The notes beneath the pieces were generated by a model, which searched no databases, was not told the DNA's origin, and saw nothing but the letters and a program-made list of their open reading frames with translations. From positions 1 to 49,559 of the forward strand of contig CALXSR010000032.1 of the NCBI GenBank assembly GCA_944391215.1: a DNA stretch of 49,559 bases, given 5' to 3'. Of this stretch, positions 9,513-18,472 are shown piece by piece (within the stretch, counting starts at the first letter, position 1; each line of letters starts with the position of its first letter). Both the position numbers and the translations under genes were made by a program. Source of the stretch: an uncultured Clostridia bacterium. GTDB lineage: Bacteria; Bacillota; Dehalobacteriia; UBA4068; CALXSR01.

Positions 9513-10406
9513 ATGGAGCAAGTGCAAAAGCAGGAAACAAAAAACTTGCATAAAACGCTCTGGTGGGAGTATCCGCTTATTTTGTTGGGCGCTTTTCTTA
9601 TCGCTTGGGGATTAAATGCTTTTTTAATTCCCAATAAAATTGCATCCGGGGGGCTTTCCGGGCTTTCTACTATTGTTTATTATATGACCGGTTTCCCGGT
9701 GGGTACTTTTGTTTTACTATGTAATATTCCTATTTTTATTGCCGCTTATCGGGTTTGGGGCAAAAAAATGTTATTGCGTTCTTTTGTGGGTACTGTTGCT
9801 TTGTCTATTTTCATCGATTTGCAAGCCGCTTTTATTTTACCGGAACCCTGGACGGAAAATTTGCTTCTGGCTGTTTTGTATGGCGGGATTTTCACTGGTT
9901 TGGGGACTGGTTTGGTATTTCGAGGCCGTGGGACGACGGGCGGCACCGACATTTTAGCTAAAATCGTACACCGTTATACGCAAGCGAATGTGGGAAACTG
10001 TATTTTGGCGATCAATGGTTGCGTTATTGTTTTGGCGGCTATTGTTTTTAATATTGAATTAGCTTTATACGGCTTAATTGCCGTGTATGTCAATAGTCGT
10101 ATGGTAGAGCTAGTGCAAGAAGGCATTAGCTATTCCAAAGAGGTTTTGATTATTTCCGATCATTATTTGGAAATTGGCGCGGAAATTATGAAGCAGATGG
10201 AACGTGGCGTGACAGGGATGCAAGGGCGCGGCTATTTTACCGATCAAAAGAGAGAGGTTTTGCTTTGCGTCATTCCGCAATCGGAAATTACGCAGTTGAA
10301 AAGAATTGTATATGCTATTGATGATCGAGCTTTTGTGATTATTGCCAATGCTCAGGAGGTTTTAGGCAAAGGATTTCGATCCTTAGAAAAAATAAATGAG
10401 TCGTAA
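9513..10406 (+). CDS. YitT family membrane protein (DUF161 plus DUF2179)
   Basis: A 297-residue protein with five or six hydrophobic helices in the first about 205 residues (PLILLGAFLIAWGLNAFLIP is the first, and the glycine-rich loop GLVFRGRGTTGGTDIL is typical). A soluble C-terminal DUF2179 domain of ferredoxin-like type follows (about 215-290, with GVTGMQGRGYFT and KREVLLCVI). YitT-family members are abundant in Firmicutes; their function remains unclear, with transport or nucleotide sensing proposed. AAAGGAG precedes the ATG. Confidence 0.9.
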   Translation: MEQVQKQETKNLHKTLWWEYPLILLGAFLIAWGLNAFLIPNKIASGGLSGLSTIVYYMTGFPVGTFVLLCNIPIFIAAYRVWGKKMLLRSFVGTVALSIFIDLQAAFILPEPWTENLLLAVLYGGIFTGLGTGLVFRGRGTTGGTDILAKIVHRYTQANVGNCILAINGCVIVLAAIVFNIELALYGLIAVYVNSRMVELVQEGISYSKEVLIISDHYLEIGAEIMKQMERGVTGMQGRGYFTDQKREVLLCVIPQSEITQLKRIVYAIDDRAFVIIANAQEVLGKGFRSLEKINES

Positions 10407-10420
10407 AGGGGAGGTTTATT

Positions 10421-11242
10421 TTGCAAAGGGAAGAAAAAATTTCCTATTTAGAAAAACAAGCAAAGGAATGCCGGCGGTCTATCATTGAGATGTTAACCGA
10501 ATCCAAAAGCGGGCATCCAGGCGGTAGCCTTTCTAGCGTGGACATGCTGACGGCGCTTTATTTTGCGGAAATGAATATTGATCCGCAAAATCCGCAAAAA
10601 GAAGATCGCGATCGTTTTGTGCTATCCAAAGGGCATGCCGCTCCGGCTTTATATGCAGTATTAGCGCAAAAAGGCTTTTTCCCCAAAGAACAATGCCATA
10701 CTTTGCGTAAAATGGGCAGTCCCTTGCAAGGCCATCCGGATATGCATAAGGTGCCTGGTGTAGATATTTCCACCGGTTCTTTGGGACAAGGATTATCTGC
10801 TGCTTGCGGAATGGCCTTGGCTGCTAGATTGGCACAAAATGGGGCCAGGGTTTATGCTGTTTTAGGTGATGGCGAAAGCCAGGAAGGCCAGGTTTGGGAA
10901 GCGGCCATGTTTGCTGCTCATTATCAATTAGACAATTTAGTAGTATTTTTGGATCATAACCATTTGCAAATTGACGGTAATATCAGCGATGTGTTATCTC
11001 CGGAACCTTTAGATGCCAAGTGGAACGCTTTCGGTTGGTATGTTTTGCCCATCAATGGGCATGATATGGGTCAAATTTTAGACGCTTTCGAAAAAGCCAG
11101 AACCATCAAAGGACAACCGGTTATGATTTTGGCGGAAACCGTAAAAGGCAAAGGCGTTTCTTTTATGGAAAATCAGGCCTCTTGGCATGGCGTAGCACCC
11201 AAAGTGGAAGAGCGCGACCAGGCTTTGCAGGAACTGGCATAA
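10421..11242 (+). CDS. Transketolase, N-terminal (thiamine pyrophosphate-binding) subunit
   Basis: This 273-residue subunit holds the TPP/Mg-binding half of transketolase: SGHPGGSLSSVD near residue 30, SKGHAAPALYAVL near 70, and the TPP motif GDGESQEGQVWEA near 145 ending in the N of LDHNHLQID. It works with the next gene as a two-polypeptide enzyme of the non-oxidative pentose phosphate pathway, transferring two-carbon ketol units. TTG start with GGGGAGG upstream. Split transketolases are usual in Clostridia and archaea. Confidence 0.95.
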   Translation: MQREEKISYLEKQAKECRRSIIEMLTESKSGHPGGSLSSVDMLTALYFAEMNIDPQNPQKEDRDRFVLSKGHAAPALYAVLAQKGFFPKEQCHTLRKMGSPLQGHPDMHKVPGVDISTGSLGQGLSAACGMALAARLAQNGARVYAVLGDGESQEGQVWEAAMFAAHYQLDNLVVFLDHNHLQIDGNISDVLSPEPLDAKWNAFGWYVLPINGHDMGQILDAFEKARTIKGQPVMILAETVKGKGVSFMENQASWHGVAPKVEERDQALQELA

Positions 11243-11254
11243 GGAGGAGAAAAC

Positions 11255-12196
11255 ATGGTAGAAAAACAAGCAACCAGAGATGCTTATGGGAAAACTTTGG
11301 TGGAAATTGGCCGGGAGAATACAAATATTGTTGTTTTAGATGCTGATTTATCTAAATCGACCAAAACGGCGGGTTTTGCCAAAGCTTATCCGGAACGTTT
11401 TTTTAATTGCGGCATCGCGGAACAAAATATGCTGGGGGTAGCGGCTGGTTTGGCTGCTGCTGGGAAAAAACCTTTTGTTAGTTCTTTTGCTGTTTTTGCA
11501 ACCGGCCGGGCTTTTGAACAAATCCGCAATGGTATTTGTTATGCCAATTTGCCGGTGGTTATTGCCGCTACCCATGCTGGAATTAGTGTTGGGGAGGATG
11601 GCGGGACGCACCAATCGATTGAGGATATGGCAATTATGCGTTCTCTGCCTAATATGACGGTAATCTGTCCAGCGGATGGCCCAGAAACTGCGCAAGCAGT
11701 CCGCGCAGCGGCACAAGCCAAGGGGCCGGTTTATTTGCGTATGGGACGTTCTGGCCTACCTGTTTTATATGAAGAACAGGATAGACATTTTCAAATTGGC
11801 AAAGGTCACTTATTAAAAGAAGGTGCCGATGTCGCTTTAATTGCTTGTGGTTTAATGGTAGAAAAAGCATTGGCAGCTGCCGCGCTTTTGGCAGAAAAAG
11901 GAATCCAAGCTGCTGTTTGTAATATGGCTAGTATTAAGCCTTTGGATGAAGAACTATTGGGCCAGCTAGCCGAATACTGCGGCGCCTTTGTTACTTGTGA
12001 AGAGCATAGTGTTATTGGCGGTTTGGGCAGCGCAGTTAGCGAATATTTGAGCAAAAATAATCCTTGTCCGGTGGCAATGGTTGGTGTGCAAGATCAATTT
12101 GGCCAAAGCGGTAGCCCAGCAGATTTAATGGAGTATTATGGCTTAACGGCAGAAAAAATTGTAGGAGCTGCACAAGCAGTAATGCGCAAAAAATGA
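11255..12196 (+). CDS. Transketolase, C-terminal (pyrimidine-binding) subunit
   Basis: A 313-residue subunit with the transketolase pyrimidine-binding domain (about 5-165, including FNCGIAEQNMLGVAAGLA and THAGISVGEDGGTHQ) and the C-terminal transketolase domain (about 185-305, with CEEHSVIGGLGSAVSEYL). It is encoded 12 bases after the first subunit with AAGGAGG between them, so the two are made together. A hairpin terminator follows. Confidence 0.95.
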   Translation: MVEKQATRDAYGKTLVEIGRENTNIVVLDADLSKSTKTAGFAKAYPERFFNCGIAEQNMLGVAAGLAAAGKKPFVSSFAVFATGRAFEQIRNGICYANLPVVIAATHAGISVGEDGGTHQSIEDMAIMRSLPNMTVICPADGPETAQAVRAAAQAKGPVYLRMGRSGLPVLYEEQDRHFQIGKGHLLKEGADVALIACGLMVEKALAAAALLAEKGIQAAVCNMASIKPLDEELLGQLAEYCGAFVTCEEHSVIGGLGSAVSEYLSKNNPCPVAMVGVQDQFGQSGSPADLMEYYGLTAEKIVGAAQAVMRKK

Positions 12197-12256
12197 AAAA
12201 ATTTTTTAAAATAGAAGAAAATTCCAGCAATTATCGCTAAATTTTCACGTTGATTC

Positions 12257-12287
12257 AAGGCTTTTCCTACAGGAAAAGCCTTTTTTG
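12257..12287 (+). terminator. Rho-independent terminator after the transketolase genes
   Basis: AAGGCTTTTCCT pairs with AGGAAAAGCCTT around a two- to three-base loop, followed by Ts. Confidence 0.9.
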
Positions 12288-12342
12288 TGTCGAAAAATTG
12301 ATAGTTATGAAGCAGTATCGTGTGAAGGGGGCAAGAAGTGAT

Positions 12343-13026
12343 TTGATTATTCAGATGGTTAACGTTTGCAAAGAATATCCTAAGCAACAAGTAACGGCCC
12401 TGAAGGATATCAATATCAATGTGGAAAAAGGCGAATTCGTATTTTTAACGGGAAAAAGCGGTGCTGGGAAATCCACCATGATCAGCTTATTGTTTCGAGA
12501 AGAGTTGCCAACCAATGGACAAATTGTGGTGGCCGGGCGTAGTCTTTCTCGTTTGAGTAATAAAGAAATTACGGTATTTCGGCGTAATGTAGGAATGGTT
12601 TTTCAGGACTCTCGCTTAATGGCGGACAAAACCGTTTTTGAGAATGTGGCTTTTGCTATGAAAGTCATCGAACGTCCTTGGGCGCAAATTTGCGAGGAAG
12701 TGCCGAAAGTATTGGAACGGGTAGGACTAAAAAACAGAGAAAAGCATTTTCCGCACCAGCTATCTGGCGGGGAACAGCAAAGGGTGGCGGTAGCAAGGGC
12801 AATCATCAATAAACCTTTAATTGTATTTGCCGATGAGCCTACCGGCGATTTGGATCCGGATACTTCTCGAGAGTTGATGGGTTTATTACAAGAAATCAAT
12901 GCTGCCGGAACCACCATTATTATGGCTACCCACGACAAGGAGATTGTGAATCGCATGCAAAGAAGAGTGCTTGTTTTGCAGCATGGACAATTGGTTGATG
13001 ACCAGGTGGGAGGGTGGCTATTATGA
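12343..13026 (+). CDS. ftsE: Cell-division ABC transporter ATPase FtsE
   Basis: A 227-residue FtsE with Walker A (GKSGAGKST), signature LSGGEQQRVAVARA, Walker B IVFADEPTGDLD and switch histidine ATHD. With FtsX it forms a membrane complex at the division site that activates peptidoglycan hydrolases rather than transporting a solute. The frame is open back to 12250, but that lies in the preceding terminator; the TTG at 12343 (LIIQMVNVCKEYP) gives the usual length and has AAGGGGG 11 bases upstream. The ATG of MVNV at 12355 is another option. Confidence 0.94.
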   Translation: MIIQMVNVCKEYPKQQVTALKDININVEKGEFVFLTGKSGAGKSTMISLLFREELPTNGQIVVAGRSLSRLSNKEITVFRRNVGMVFQDSRLMADKTVFENVAFAMKVIERPWAQICEEVPKVLERVGLKNREKHFPHQLSGGEQQRVAVARAIINKPLIVFADEPTGDLDPDTSRELMGLLQEINAAGTTIIMATHDKEIVNRMQRRVLVLQHGQLVDDQVGGWLL

Positions 13027-13910
13027 AATTGAGCAGCTGGCGTTATATTTTGCCAGAGCCCTTTATTTCTTTAAAACGCAATGGCTGGATGAGTTTTGCC
13101 GCTGTTGTTACCATGGTAATTTCTTTATTTCTTTGCGGCATTTTTTGGCTTTTGGTGATGAATATTGACAATATGGCCTATGATGTGGAATCGGATATTG
13201 AAATTATGGCTTATTTGGATGATACCGTAACAGAAGACCGATTCACCGGTATTGCGGACTTGGTAAAAACTTTTGATCATGTGGAAAGCGTTACTTTGGT
13301 ATCCAAAGAAGAAGGACTAGCGGAAATGGCGCAAAAATTAGGGGATGTGGATACGGTTTATGCTGCTTTAGATGGGGAGAATCCATTACCGAATGCTTTT
13401 CGCATTCGTGCTACGGAAGCGCAATATGTTGTGGATGTGGCACAACATCTTTCCGGCATGGATCAATTTGAAGAAATTAATTATGGACAGGGTACGGTAG
13501 AAGATCTGTTGAATTTTACCGGTATTTTACGCAATGCAGGATTTGCTATTATGGCTTTACTAGGGGTAGCTGCGGTAGTGCTTATTATGATGACAATTCG
13601 TTTAACCGTATATTCCAGGCGCAAAGAAATTGAGTTGATGAAATATATTGGCGCTACCAACTGGTTTATTCGTTGGCCCTTTATTTTGGAAGGCGCGATA
13701 TTAGGCCTTATTGGAGCACTGATTGCTTTTCTCTGTTTGGTTGTTTCTTATGACCATATTGTAGCTTACGCTGCCAGCAAAATTTCTTTTGTTTCTTTCT
13801 TATCTTTATCTACTGTGTTAGGACCTCTGGCGGTGGGACTATTGGGAGCTGGCATTTTATTGGGAATTCTTGGTAGTGTTGTTGGTGTAATTCGTTTCTT
13901 GAAAGTATAA
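13023..13910 (+). CDS. ftsX: Cell-division permease-like protein FtsX
   Basis: A 295-residue FtsX. A short cytoplasmic N-terminus and the first helix (about 22-45) are followed by an extracytoplasmic domain (about 50-165, with IMAYLDDTVTE and PLPNAFRIR), then three helices. The conserved loop YSRRKEIELMKYIGATNWFIRWPFILEG is interrupted only by expected variation. The ATG overlaps the ftsE stop (ATGA); GGAGGG lies eight bases upstream. The GTG at 13014 falls inside that site and is rejected. The M23 hydrolase downstream is the likely partner regulated through the extracytoplasmic domain. Confidence 0.95.
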   Translation: MKLSSWRYILPEPFISLKRNGWMSFAAVVTMVISLFLCGIFWLLVMNIDNMAYDVESDIEIMAYLDDTVTEDRFTGIADLVKTFDHVESVTLVSKEEGLAEMAQKLGDVDTVYAALDGENPLPNAFRIRATEAQYVVDVAQHLSGMDQFEEINYGQGTVEDLLNFTGILRNAGFAIMALLGVAAVVLIMMTIRLTVYSRRKEIELMKYIGATNWFIRWPFILEGAILGLIGALIAFLCLVVSYDHIVAYAASKISFVSFLSLSTVLGPLAVGLLGAGILLGILGSVVGVIRFLKV

Positions 13911-13924
13911 AAGGAGGGTCTTTG

Positions 13925-15085
13925 TTGTCTAAAGCGAAAAACAAGAAAAAAATAATTCTTTTTTCCTTGCTTGCCGTTTTTTTATTAATTTTAGGCTTGC
14001 AACCGGCCTTTGGGGGTTCCGACGATCCTTTGACGCAGTTCCAGGAAGAGCAAAAAAAATTGCAACAAGAAATGGACGCCAAATTAAAGGAAATCAATGC
14101 CAGCAAAGACAAACAGAGGTCTTTGCAAACGGAAATTGAACAGATCGAAGCGCAAACCGACCGCATTGAACAGGAATATTATAGTGCGCAAAAACAATTA
14201 ACGGTTGCCCAAACTCAGGTGGAGGAAGCCAGCAAACAGCTAGAAGAAACAAAAGCAACTTTGGCGCGCCGGCAAGAGGCTTTTCAAGGCAGATTACGGG
14301 CTAGTTATATGCAGGGCGAAGTGAATTATATGGACGTCCTTTTCGACTCTACCAGTTTTACGGATTTTATCACCCGTTTTGATATGTTGGATCGGCTATT
14401 GGGTCAGGATAAAAAAATGTTGGAACAAATTAAAACGGATATGGCTAAAGTAGAAGAAGAGAAGAAAATATTAGAAAAAAAACGGGATGATTTACAAGCT
14501 TTAAAAAATAGCAAACAAAAAGCCATGGATGATTTGAATGCGATCGCCAATCAAAAATCCGCATTGGTGAAACAAATAGAAGATGATAAAGAGTTACAGT
14601 TAGCAGCCTATGAAAAAATGGAAAAAGCTTCGCAGGAATTGGCAGTAAAAATTCGTCAGTTACAAGAAGAAAGTGGTTATCAGGCTGAATTTAGCGGTGT
14701 GTTTGCCTGGCCAACCCCTGGGTATAAAACGATAACGGATGATTTTGGTCCGCGTACTCATCCGGTAACTGGTGCATACAAAAACCATACAGGTATTGAT
14801 ATAGCGGCTAAAGGTGGTACCAATATTCATGCAGCGGATGCTGGAGAAGTTATTTTTGCCGGTCCTTACGGTGTTTGGGGCAATGCCGTTATCATTAATC
14901 ATGGTAGCGGGATGACCACTTTATATGCACATCAATCCAAAATTCTTTGCGCAAAAGGCGATATCGTCGCTAAAGGCGACGTCATTGGGCTGGTTGGAAG
15001 CACTGGCTGGAGCACGGGCAACCACTTGCATTTTGAAGTGCGTTTGAATGGTACGCCGGTGAATCCTTGGAATTATTTGAAATAA
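13925..15085 (+). CDS. Secreted coiled-coil M23 metallopeptidase (EnvC/PcsB-like position)
   Basis: A signal peptide or anchor (about 9-28, IILFSLLAVFLLILGLQPAF) is followed by long charged coiled coils (about 35-240) and a C-terminal LytM/M23 domain (about 265-385). Zinc ligands are visible: H in GPRTHPV, D in GIDIAAKGG and the HLHFEVR motif, so the peptidase looks active, unlike EnvC. The family cleaves peptidoglycan cross-links. Coiled coils of this type in EnvC and PcsB contact FtsX; position six bases after an ftsEX SD region supports the same here. TTGs at 13922 and 13925 compete; 13925 is seven bases from GGAGG. Confidence 0.92.
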   Translation: MSKAKNKKKIILFSLLAVFLLILGLQPAFGGSDDPLTQFQEEQKKLQQEMDAKLKEINASKDKQRSLQTEIEQIEAQTDRIEQEYYSAQKQLTVAQTQVEEASKQLEETKATLARRQEAFQGRLRASYMQGEVNYMDVLFDSTSFTDFITRFDMLDRLLGQDKKMLEQIKTDMAKVEEEKKILEKKRDDLQALKNSKQKAMDDLNAIANQKSALVKQIEDDKELQLAAYEKMEKASQELAVKIRQLQEESGYQAEFSGVFAWPTPGYKTITDDFGPRTHPVTGAYKNHTGIDIAAKGGTNIHAADAGEVIFAGPYGVWGNAVIINHGSGMTTLYAHQSKILCAKGDIVAKGDVIGLVGSTGWSTGNHLHFEVRLNGTPVNPWNYLK

Positions 15086-15098
15086 TAGGCATACATCC

Positions 15099-15123
15099 TC
15101 TTTTTATGGATACGATAAAAAGA
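15099..15123. repeat. Perfect 9-bp inverted repeat before ctpA-like gene
   Basis: TCTTTTTAT and ATAAAAAGA are separated by seven bases, in the 65-bp gap between the M23 peptidase and S41 protease genes. It may be an operator or a weak attenuator. Confidence 0.4.
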
Positions 15124-15150
15124 AGATATTTGCAGAATAGGAAGTAAAAA

Positions 15151-16278
15151 ATGAACTGGACAAAAAGAATCCTTGCTTTTTCTCTAACCGTTTCTTTGGC
15201 TATAAGTGGTATTTTACTTGTTGATAGGCCGGTACAAGCGGCGCAAAAGGTGGATTTTGCTGCTTGGGGTAATCAAGTGGTAAAAACGTTTACTGTTTTT
15301 CAAGAAGAAAATAAAGATCCTTACGCGATGTATTATACCCCGGAAGAATATAATACCATGTTAGAAAGCGTCCTTGGTACTTTTGCCGGTGTTGGTGCGT
15401 ATATGACGACGAATCCAGAAAGCGGGGCTACGGTTATTGTTTCGCCGATTAAAAATACGCCAGCTTTTAAGGCCGGATTACAAGCTGGAGATGTGATTGT
15501 AGCCGTCAATGGGGAAGATGTGCAAAATCAGGATTCCGATTATATCGTATCCCTAATTCGCGGTAAAGCTGGAACGAAGGTGGATTTGACAGTATCACGC
15601 GAAGGGGTCGGCGAAATTACCTTCCATTTAAAAAGGGAAATGATTACAGAGCCTTCCATGGAAGGGCATCTTATAGAAGGCCATCCGCAAATTGGTTATA
15701 TTTATATCAGTAATTTTACCGAACAAACGGGTGAGGAGTTTACGGATGTTTGGCGGGAATTAAACCAAAATGGCCCGATAGAAGGTTTGATCCTTGATTT
15801 GCGCTATAATCCTGGCGGTAGCTTATATGGGGCGGTTGATTTTATTAACCACTTTTTACCGGCAGATAGCGTGGAAGTCACATTAAAAGGAAAAGATACG
15901 CAGGATGATTACTTGGCGGTAAAAGGCGATAAGATAGAAGTACCGATTGTGCTTTTGCAAAATGGCGATTCGGCAAGCGCTTCGGAAGTTACCATTGGCG
16001 CTTTAAAGGACCACAATCGGGCGATTAGCGTTGGCACTACCTCCTTCGGCAAAGGCATTGTCCAATCTTTGGTGGGCCTAAAAAGTGGCGCCGGGTTTAA
16101 ATCGACTGATGCCAGATATTTTACTCCTAGTGGGCATGATATTCATGGCGCAGGCATTGAGCCGGATTATGAAGTGGCTTGGGATGAGTCCGTACCGGCA
16201 ATTGCTATTTTTGACCTGGATGTGAAAGTGGATGCACAATTAGCCAAGGCTATTGCATTGCTGGAGGCTACAAAATAA
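15151..16278 (+). CDS. Carboxy-terminal processing protease, S41 family
   Basis: A 375-residue secreted protease with a signal peptide (to about residue 30, ending VQA), a PDZ domain (about 85-160, with AGLQAGDVIVAVNGEDV) and an S41 catalytic domain. The catalytic serine is in NGDSASASEVTIGAL and the lysine in TTSFGKGIVQ. CtpA/CtpB enzymes trim C-termini and, in spore formers and at the cell wall, process signalling or hydrolase proteins. Its position after FtsEX and an M23 hydrolase suggests turnover of division-site hydrolases, which is inference. A terminator follows. Confidence 0.94.
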   Translation: MNWTKRILAFSLTVSLAISGILLVDRPVQAAQKVDFAAWGNQVVKTFTVFQEENKDPYAMYYTPEEYNTMLESVLGTFAGVGAYMTTNPESGATVIVSPIKNTPAFKAGLQAGDVIVAVNGEDVQNQDSDYIVSLIRGKAGTKVDLTVSREGVGEITFHLKREMITEPSMEGHLIEGHPQIGYIYISNFTEQTGEEFTDVWRELNQNGPIEGLILDLRYNPGGSLYGAVDFINHFLPADSVEVTLKGKDTQDDYLAVKGDKIEVPIVLLQNGDSASASEVTIGALKDHNRAISVGTTSFGKGIVQSLVGLKSGAGFKSTDARYFTPSGHDIHGAGIEPDYEVAWDESVPAIAIFDLDVKVDAQLAKAIALLEATK

Positions 16279-16280
16279 AA

Positions 16281-16304
16281 AAAGGCCGCTTAGGCGGCTT
16301 TTTT
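16281..16304 (+). terminator. Rho-independent terminator after the S41 protease
   Basis: GCCGC and GCGGC arms around TTAG, flanked by A and T runs. Confidence 0.9.
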
Positions 16305-16320
16305 AGTTGGTGGTGTTTGA

Positions 16321-17217
16321 ATGATCGATTTTCGACTGATGACTTTTTTACAATTATGTCAAACGATGAATTATACCAAAACGGCAGAGCAATTACACTT
16401 AACGCAACCTACTATAACCCAGCATATTCAATATTTGGAAAAGCAGTATGGGAAAAAGCTGTTTCATTATGAGGGGAAAAAACTTTCTTTAACCAAGGAA
16501 GGGGCCTTGTTGCAGCAATATGCAGCTACACTACAAGCAGATAGCCGGCAAATGCAGGAAAAACTGATGCATTGTGATGAGGCCTGGCAGAGTATTCGTT
16601 TTGCCGCTACCTTAACCATTGGGGAATATGTTATGCCGTTTATTTTGGCTCCTTATTTGCAACAAAACCCACGTACCACTTTACGGATGTTGGTGGATAA
16701 TACCAAAACCATTTTGCAACTGTTGCAAGCGGGGGAAATTGATTTTGCTTTTGTGGAAGGAAATTTCCCGAAAAGAGAGTATGGGCATCGTCTCTTTTCG
16801 GAAGAATCGTATGTGGCGGTTTGTTCGCCGAGTCATCCATTGTCCACCGGGGTGTATGAAATTGAAGACCTTTTATCGCAACGCCTTTTATTGCGAGAAA
16901 AGGGCTCCGGTACCAGAGCAGTATTAGAAAATGCTTTAAAAGAACGAACTTTAGCCATTGATGATTTTTCTTCCTTTGCTGAAATTGGTAATTTAAATGT
17001 GGTGAAACAACTGGTTGCGCAAAATTTTGGCATTGCTTTTTTTTACGAAGCGGCGGTAAGGGAAGAACTGCAACATGGGGTACTGAAAAAGATACAAATA
17101 AAAGATTGGCAAATGAGTCATGAGTTTAATTTTATTTATTTAAAAGATACCATGTTTGCAGAAGAATATCTTTCTTTTTATGATTATAGTAAAAAGATTT
17201 GGAGAAAAAGAAAGTAG
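16321..17217 (+). CDS. LysR-family transcriptional regulator
   Basis: A 298-residue protein with the LysR winged helix-turn-helix at 1-60 (NYTKTAEQLHLTQPTITQHIQYLE) and a periplasmic-binding-like effector domain (about 90-290, beginning FAATLTIGEYVMPFIL). The weak upstream signal GGTGGTG before the ATG is the only candidate SD. It is encoded on the same strand as its neighbours rather than divergently from a target, so its regulon and ligand cannot be guessed. The effector domain resembles the CysB/CbbR-like group rather than a specific pathway regulator. Confidence 0.92.
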   Translation: MIDFRLMTFLQLCQTMNYTKTAEQLHLTQPTITQHIQYLEKQYGKKLFHYEGKKLSLTKEGALLQQYAATLQADSRQMQEKLMHCDEAWQSIRFAATLTIGEYVMPFILAPYLQQNPRTTLRMLVDNTKTILQLLQAGEIDFAFVEGNFPKREYGHRLFSEESYVAVCSPSHPLSTGVYEIEDLLSQRLLLREKGSGTRAVLENALKERTLAIDDFSSFAEIGNLNVVKQLVAQNFGIAFFYEAAVREELQHGVLKKIQIKDWQMSHEFNFIYLKDTMFAEEYLSFYDYSKKIWRKRK

Positions 17218-17308
17218 TCCTTTTTTTTCGCCCAGGCACTGTTTATAGCATGGATTCATAACATAGTAGCAAAAGCGAGCAAGCATTACTTGAAAAAGGA
17301 GCGTTGTT

Positions 17309-18400
17309 ATGAAAAAAGGTTCTGTAAAACAAGTGTATCCTGGCGGTAATACGTCTGAAGGTTTTCACTCTTATTATTATGGATGTTTAGAAGGGTTAGA
17401 AAAAGTGTATATTTTAAAAGGTGGCCCAGGAACAGGAAAATCAACCTTAATGCGTAAAATAGGGCAATCGATGATAGAAAGAGGCTATGATGTAGAATTA
17501 TGGCAATGTTCTTCTGATAATGACTCTTTGGATGGTGTTTTTATTCCCTCTTTAAAAGTTGCGGTTGTTGATGGTACCTCGCCGCATGTTGTGGATCCTA
17601 TGTATCCGGGGGTGGTGGGGGAACTGGTGAATTTAAGCCAATACTGGGATAGGGAAACTTTGCTATCCGGAAAAAAAGAGATCAAAGAATTACATGATGA
17701 GATTTCTGCTTATTTTAAAACTGCTTATGAACAATTAGCAGCAGCCGAAAATGCTTTTGCCCAAAATGAAGAACTGTTGCAGCAAAAAATGAAAGAGGAA
17801 GAAGTAGCTACTTTTACAGATCAATTTGTAAAAGACATTTTCCAGGCGGCGGCGCCGAAAGAAAGGCATTTGTTTGCCGCAGCTTTTACCCCGCGGGGGC
17901 CGGTAGATTATCAGGAAATCCTAACAGAGGATTGTAAGTTTCGCTATATTTTAAAAGGAGGCAGCCGTTCTTTTAAAAGCTTTTTATTAGATCAAATTGT
18001 GCAAGCAGCAAGACAAAAAGGGCATAGTATGGATATTTTCCACAATCCTTTAAATACCAATGCCATTTCTTTTGTTTTATTACCTGCTTTGGGGATTGCG
18101 GTGTTGGATGGCGATTTGTATCAGGTAACGGAAAATCGTCCCGGCGATCAAACCATAGATTTGTCCAACTGTTTTGCGCCTTTTAACGAAGAGGAAGAAA
18201 AAGAATATTGCATTCAAATGGAACAATATAAAAACCGCTTGGCGGGTGGCATTGAGAAAATTGCCAATGCCAAAGCCAAACACGATCAGCTAGAAACATT
18301 CTATATTCGGGCAATGGACTTTGAAGCGGTGGATGAAGCACGTCGTCAGCTATTCGACCAAATTTTAGCTTTGGCGACTGCGGAAACAGAGAAAAAATAA
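17309..18400 (+). CDS. P-loop ATPase-like protein of the PRK06851 type
   Basis: A 363-residue protein with two similar halves. The first has a perfect Walker A (GGPGTGKST, about 37-45) and DNDSLDGVFIPSLKVAVVDGTSPHV. The second has a P-loop-like KGGSRSFKSFLLDQI near 215 and a matching NPLNTNAISFVLLPALGIAVLDG, showing internal duplication in which the second P-loop lost the usual GKS/T. Families of this kind are common in spore-forming Firmicutes with no settled function. It sits directly upstream of spore-coat-type genes. AAAGGAG precedes the ATG. Confidence 0.75.
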   Translation: MKKGSVKQVYPGGNTSEGFHSYYYGCLEGLEKVYILKGGPGTGKSTLMRKIGQSMIERGYDVELWQCSSDNDSLDGVFIPSLKVAVVDGTSPHVVDPMYPGVVGELVNLSQYWDRETLLSGKKEIKELHDEISAYFKTAYEQLAAAENAFAQNEELLQQKMKEEEVATFTDQFVKDIFQAAAPKERHLFAAAFTPRGPVDYQEILTEDCKFRYILKGGSRSFKSFLLDQIVQAARQKGHSMDIFHNPLNTNAISFVLLPALGIAVLDGDLYQVTENRPGDQTIDLSNCFAPFNEEEEKEYCIQMEQYKNRLAGGIEKIANAKAKHDQLETFYIRAMDFEAVDEARRQLFDQILALATAETEKK

Positions 18401-18404
18401 GTAT

Positions 18405-18434
18405 GACATAGCAATTGCGGAAGCTGCATAGTTT
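18405..18434 (+). promoter_or_regulatory. Possible sporulation (sigma-E-like) promoter of the LysM protein gene
   Basis: GACATAGC, 14-bp spacer, CATAGTTT compares with the sigma-E consensus GTCATATT-14-CATACAAT at most key positions. It lies 39 bases before the start of a gene whose homologues in Bacillus and Clostridioides are sigma-E dependent. Confidence 0.35.
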
Positions 18435-18472
18435 AAAAATGAAGCCTTGATAGATAAAGGGAGGGGAAAAAC

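Noticed and set aside
12250-12342. Longer ftsE start at 12250
   Set aside because: It lies inside the transketolase terminator, lacks an SD and adds residues not found in FtsE.
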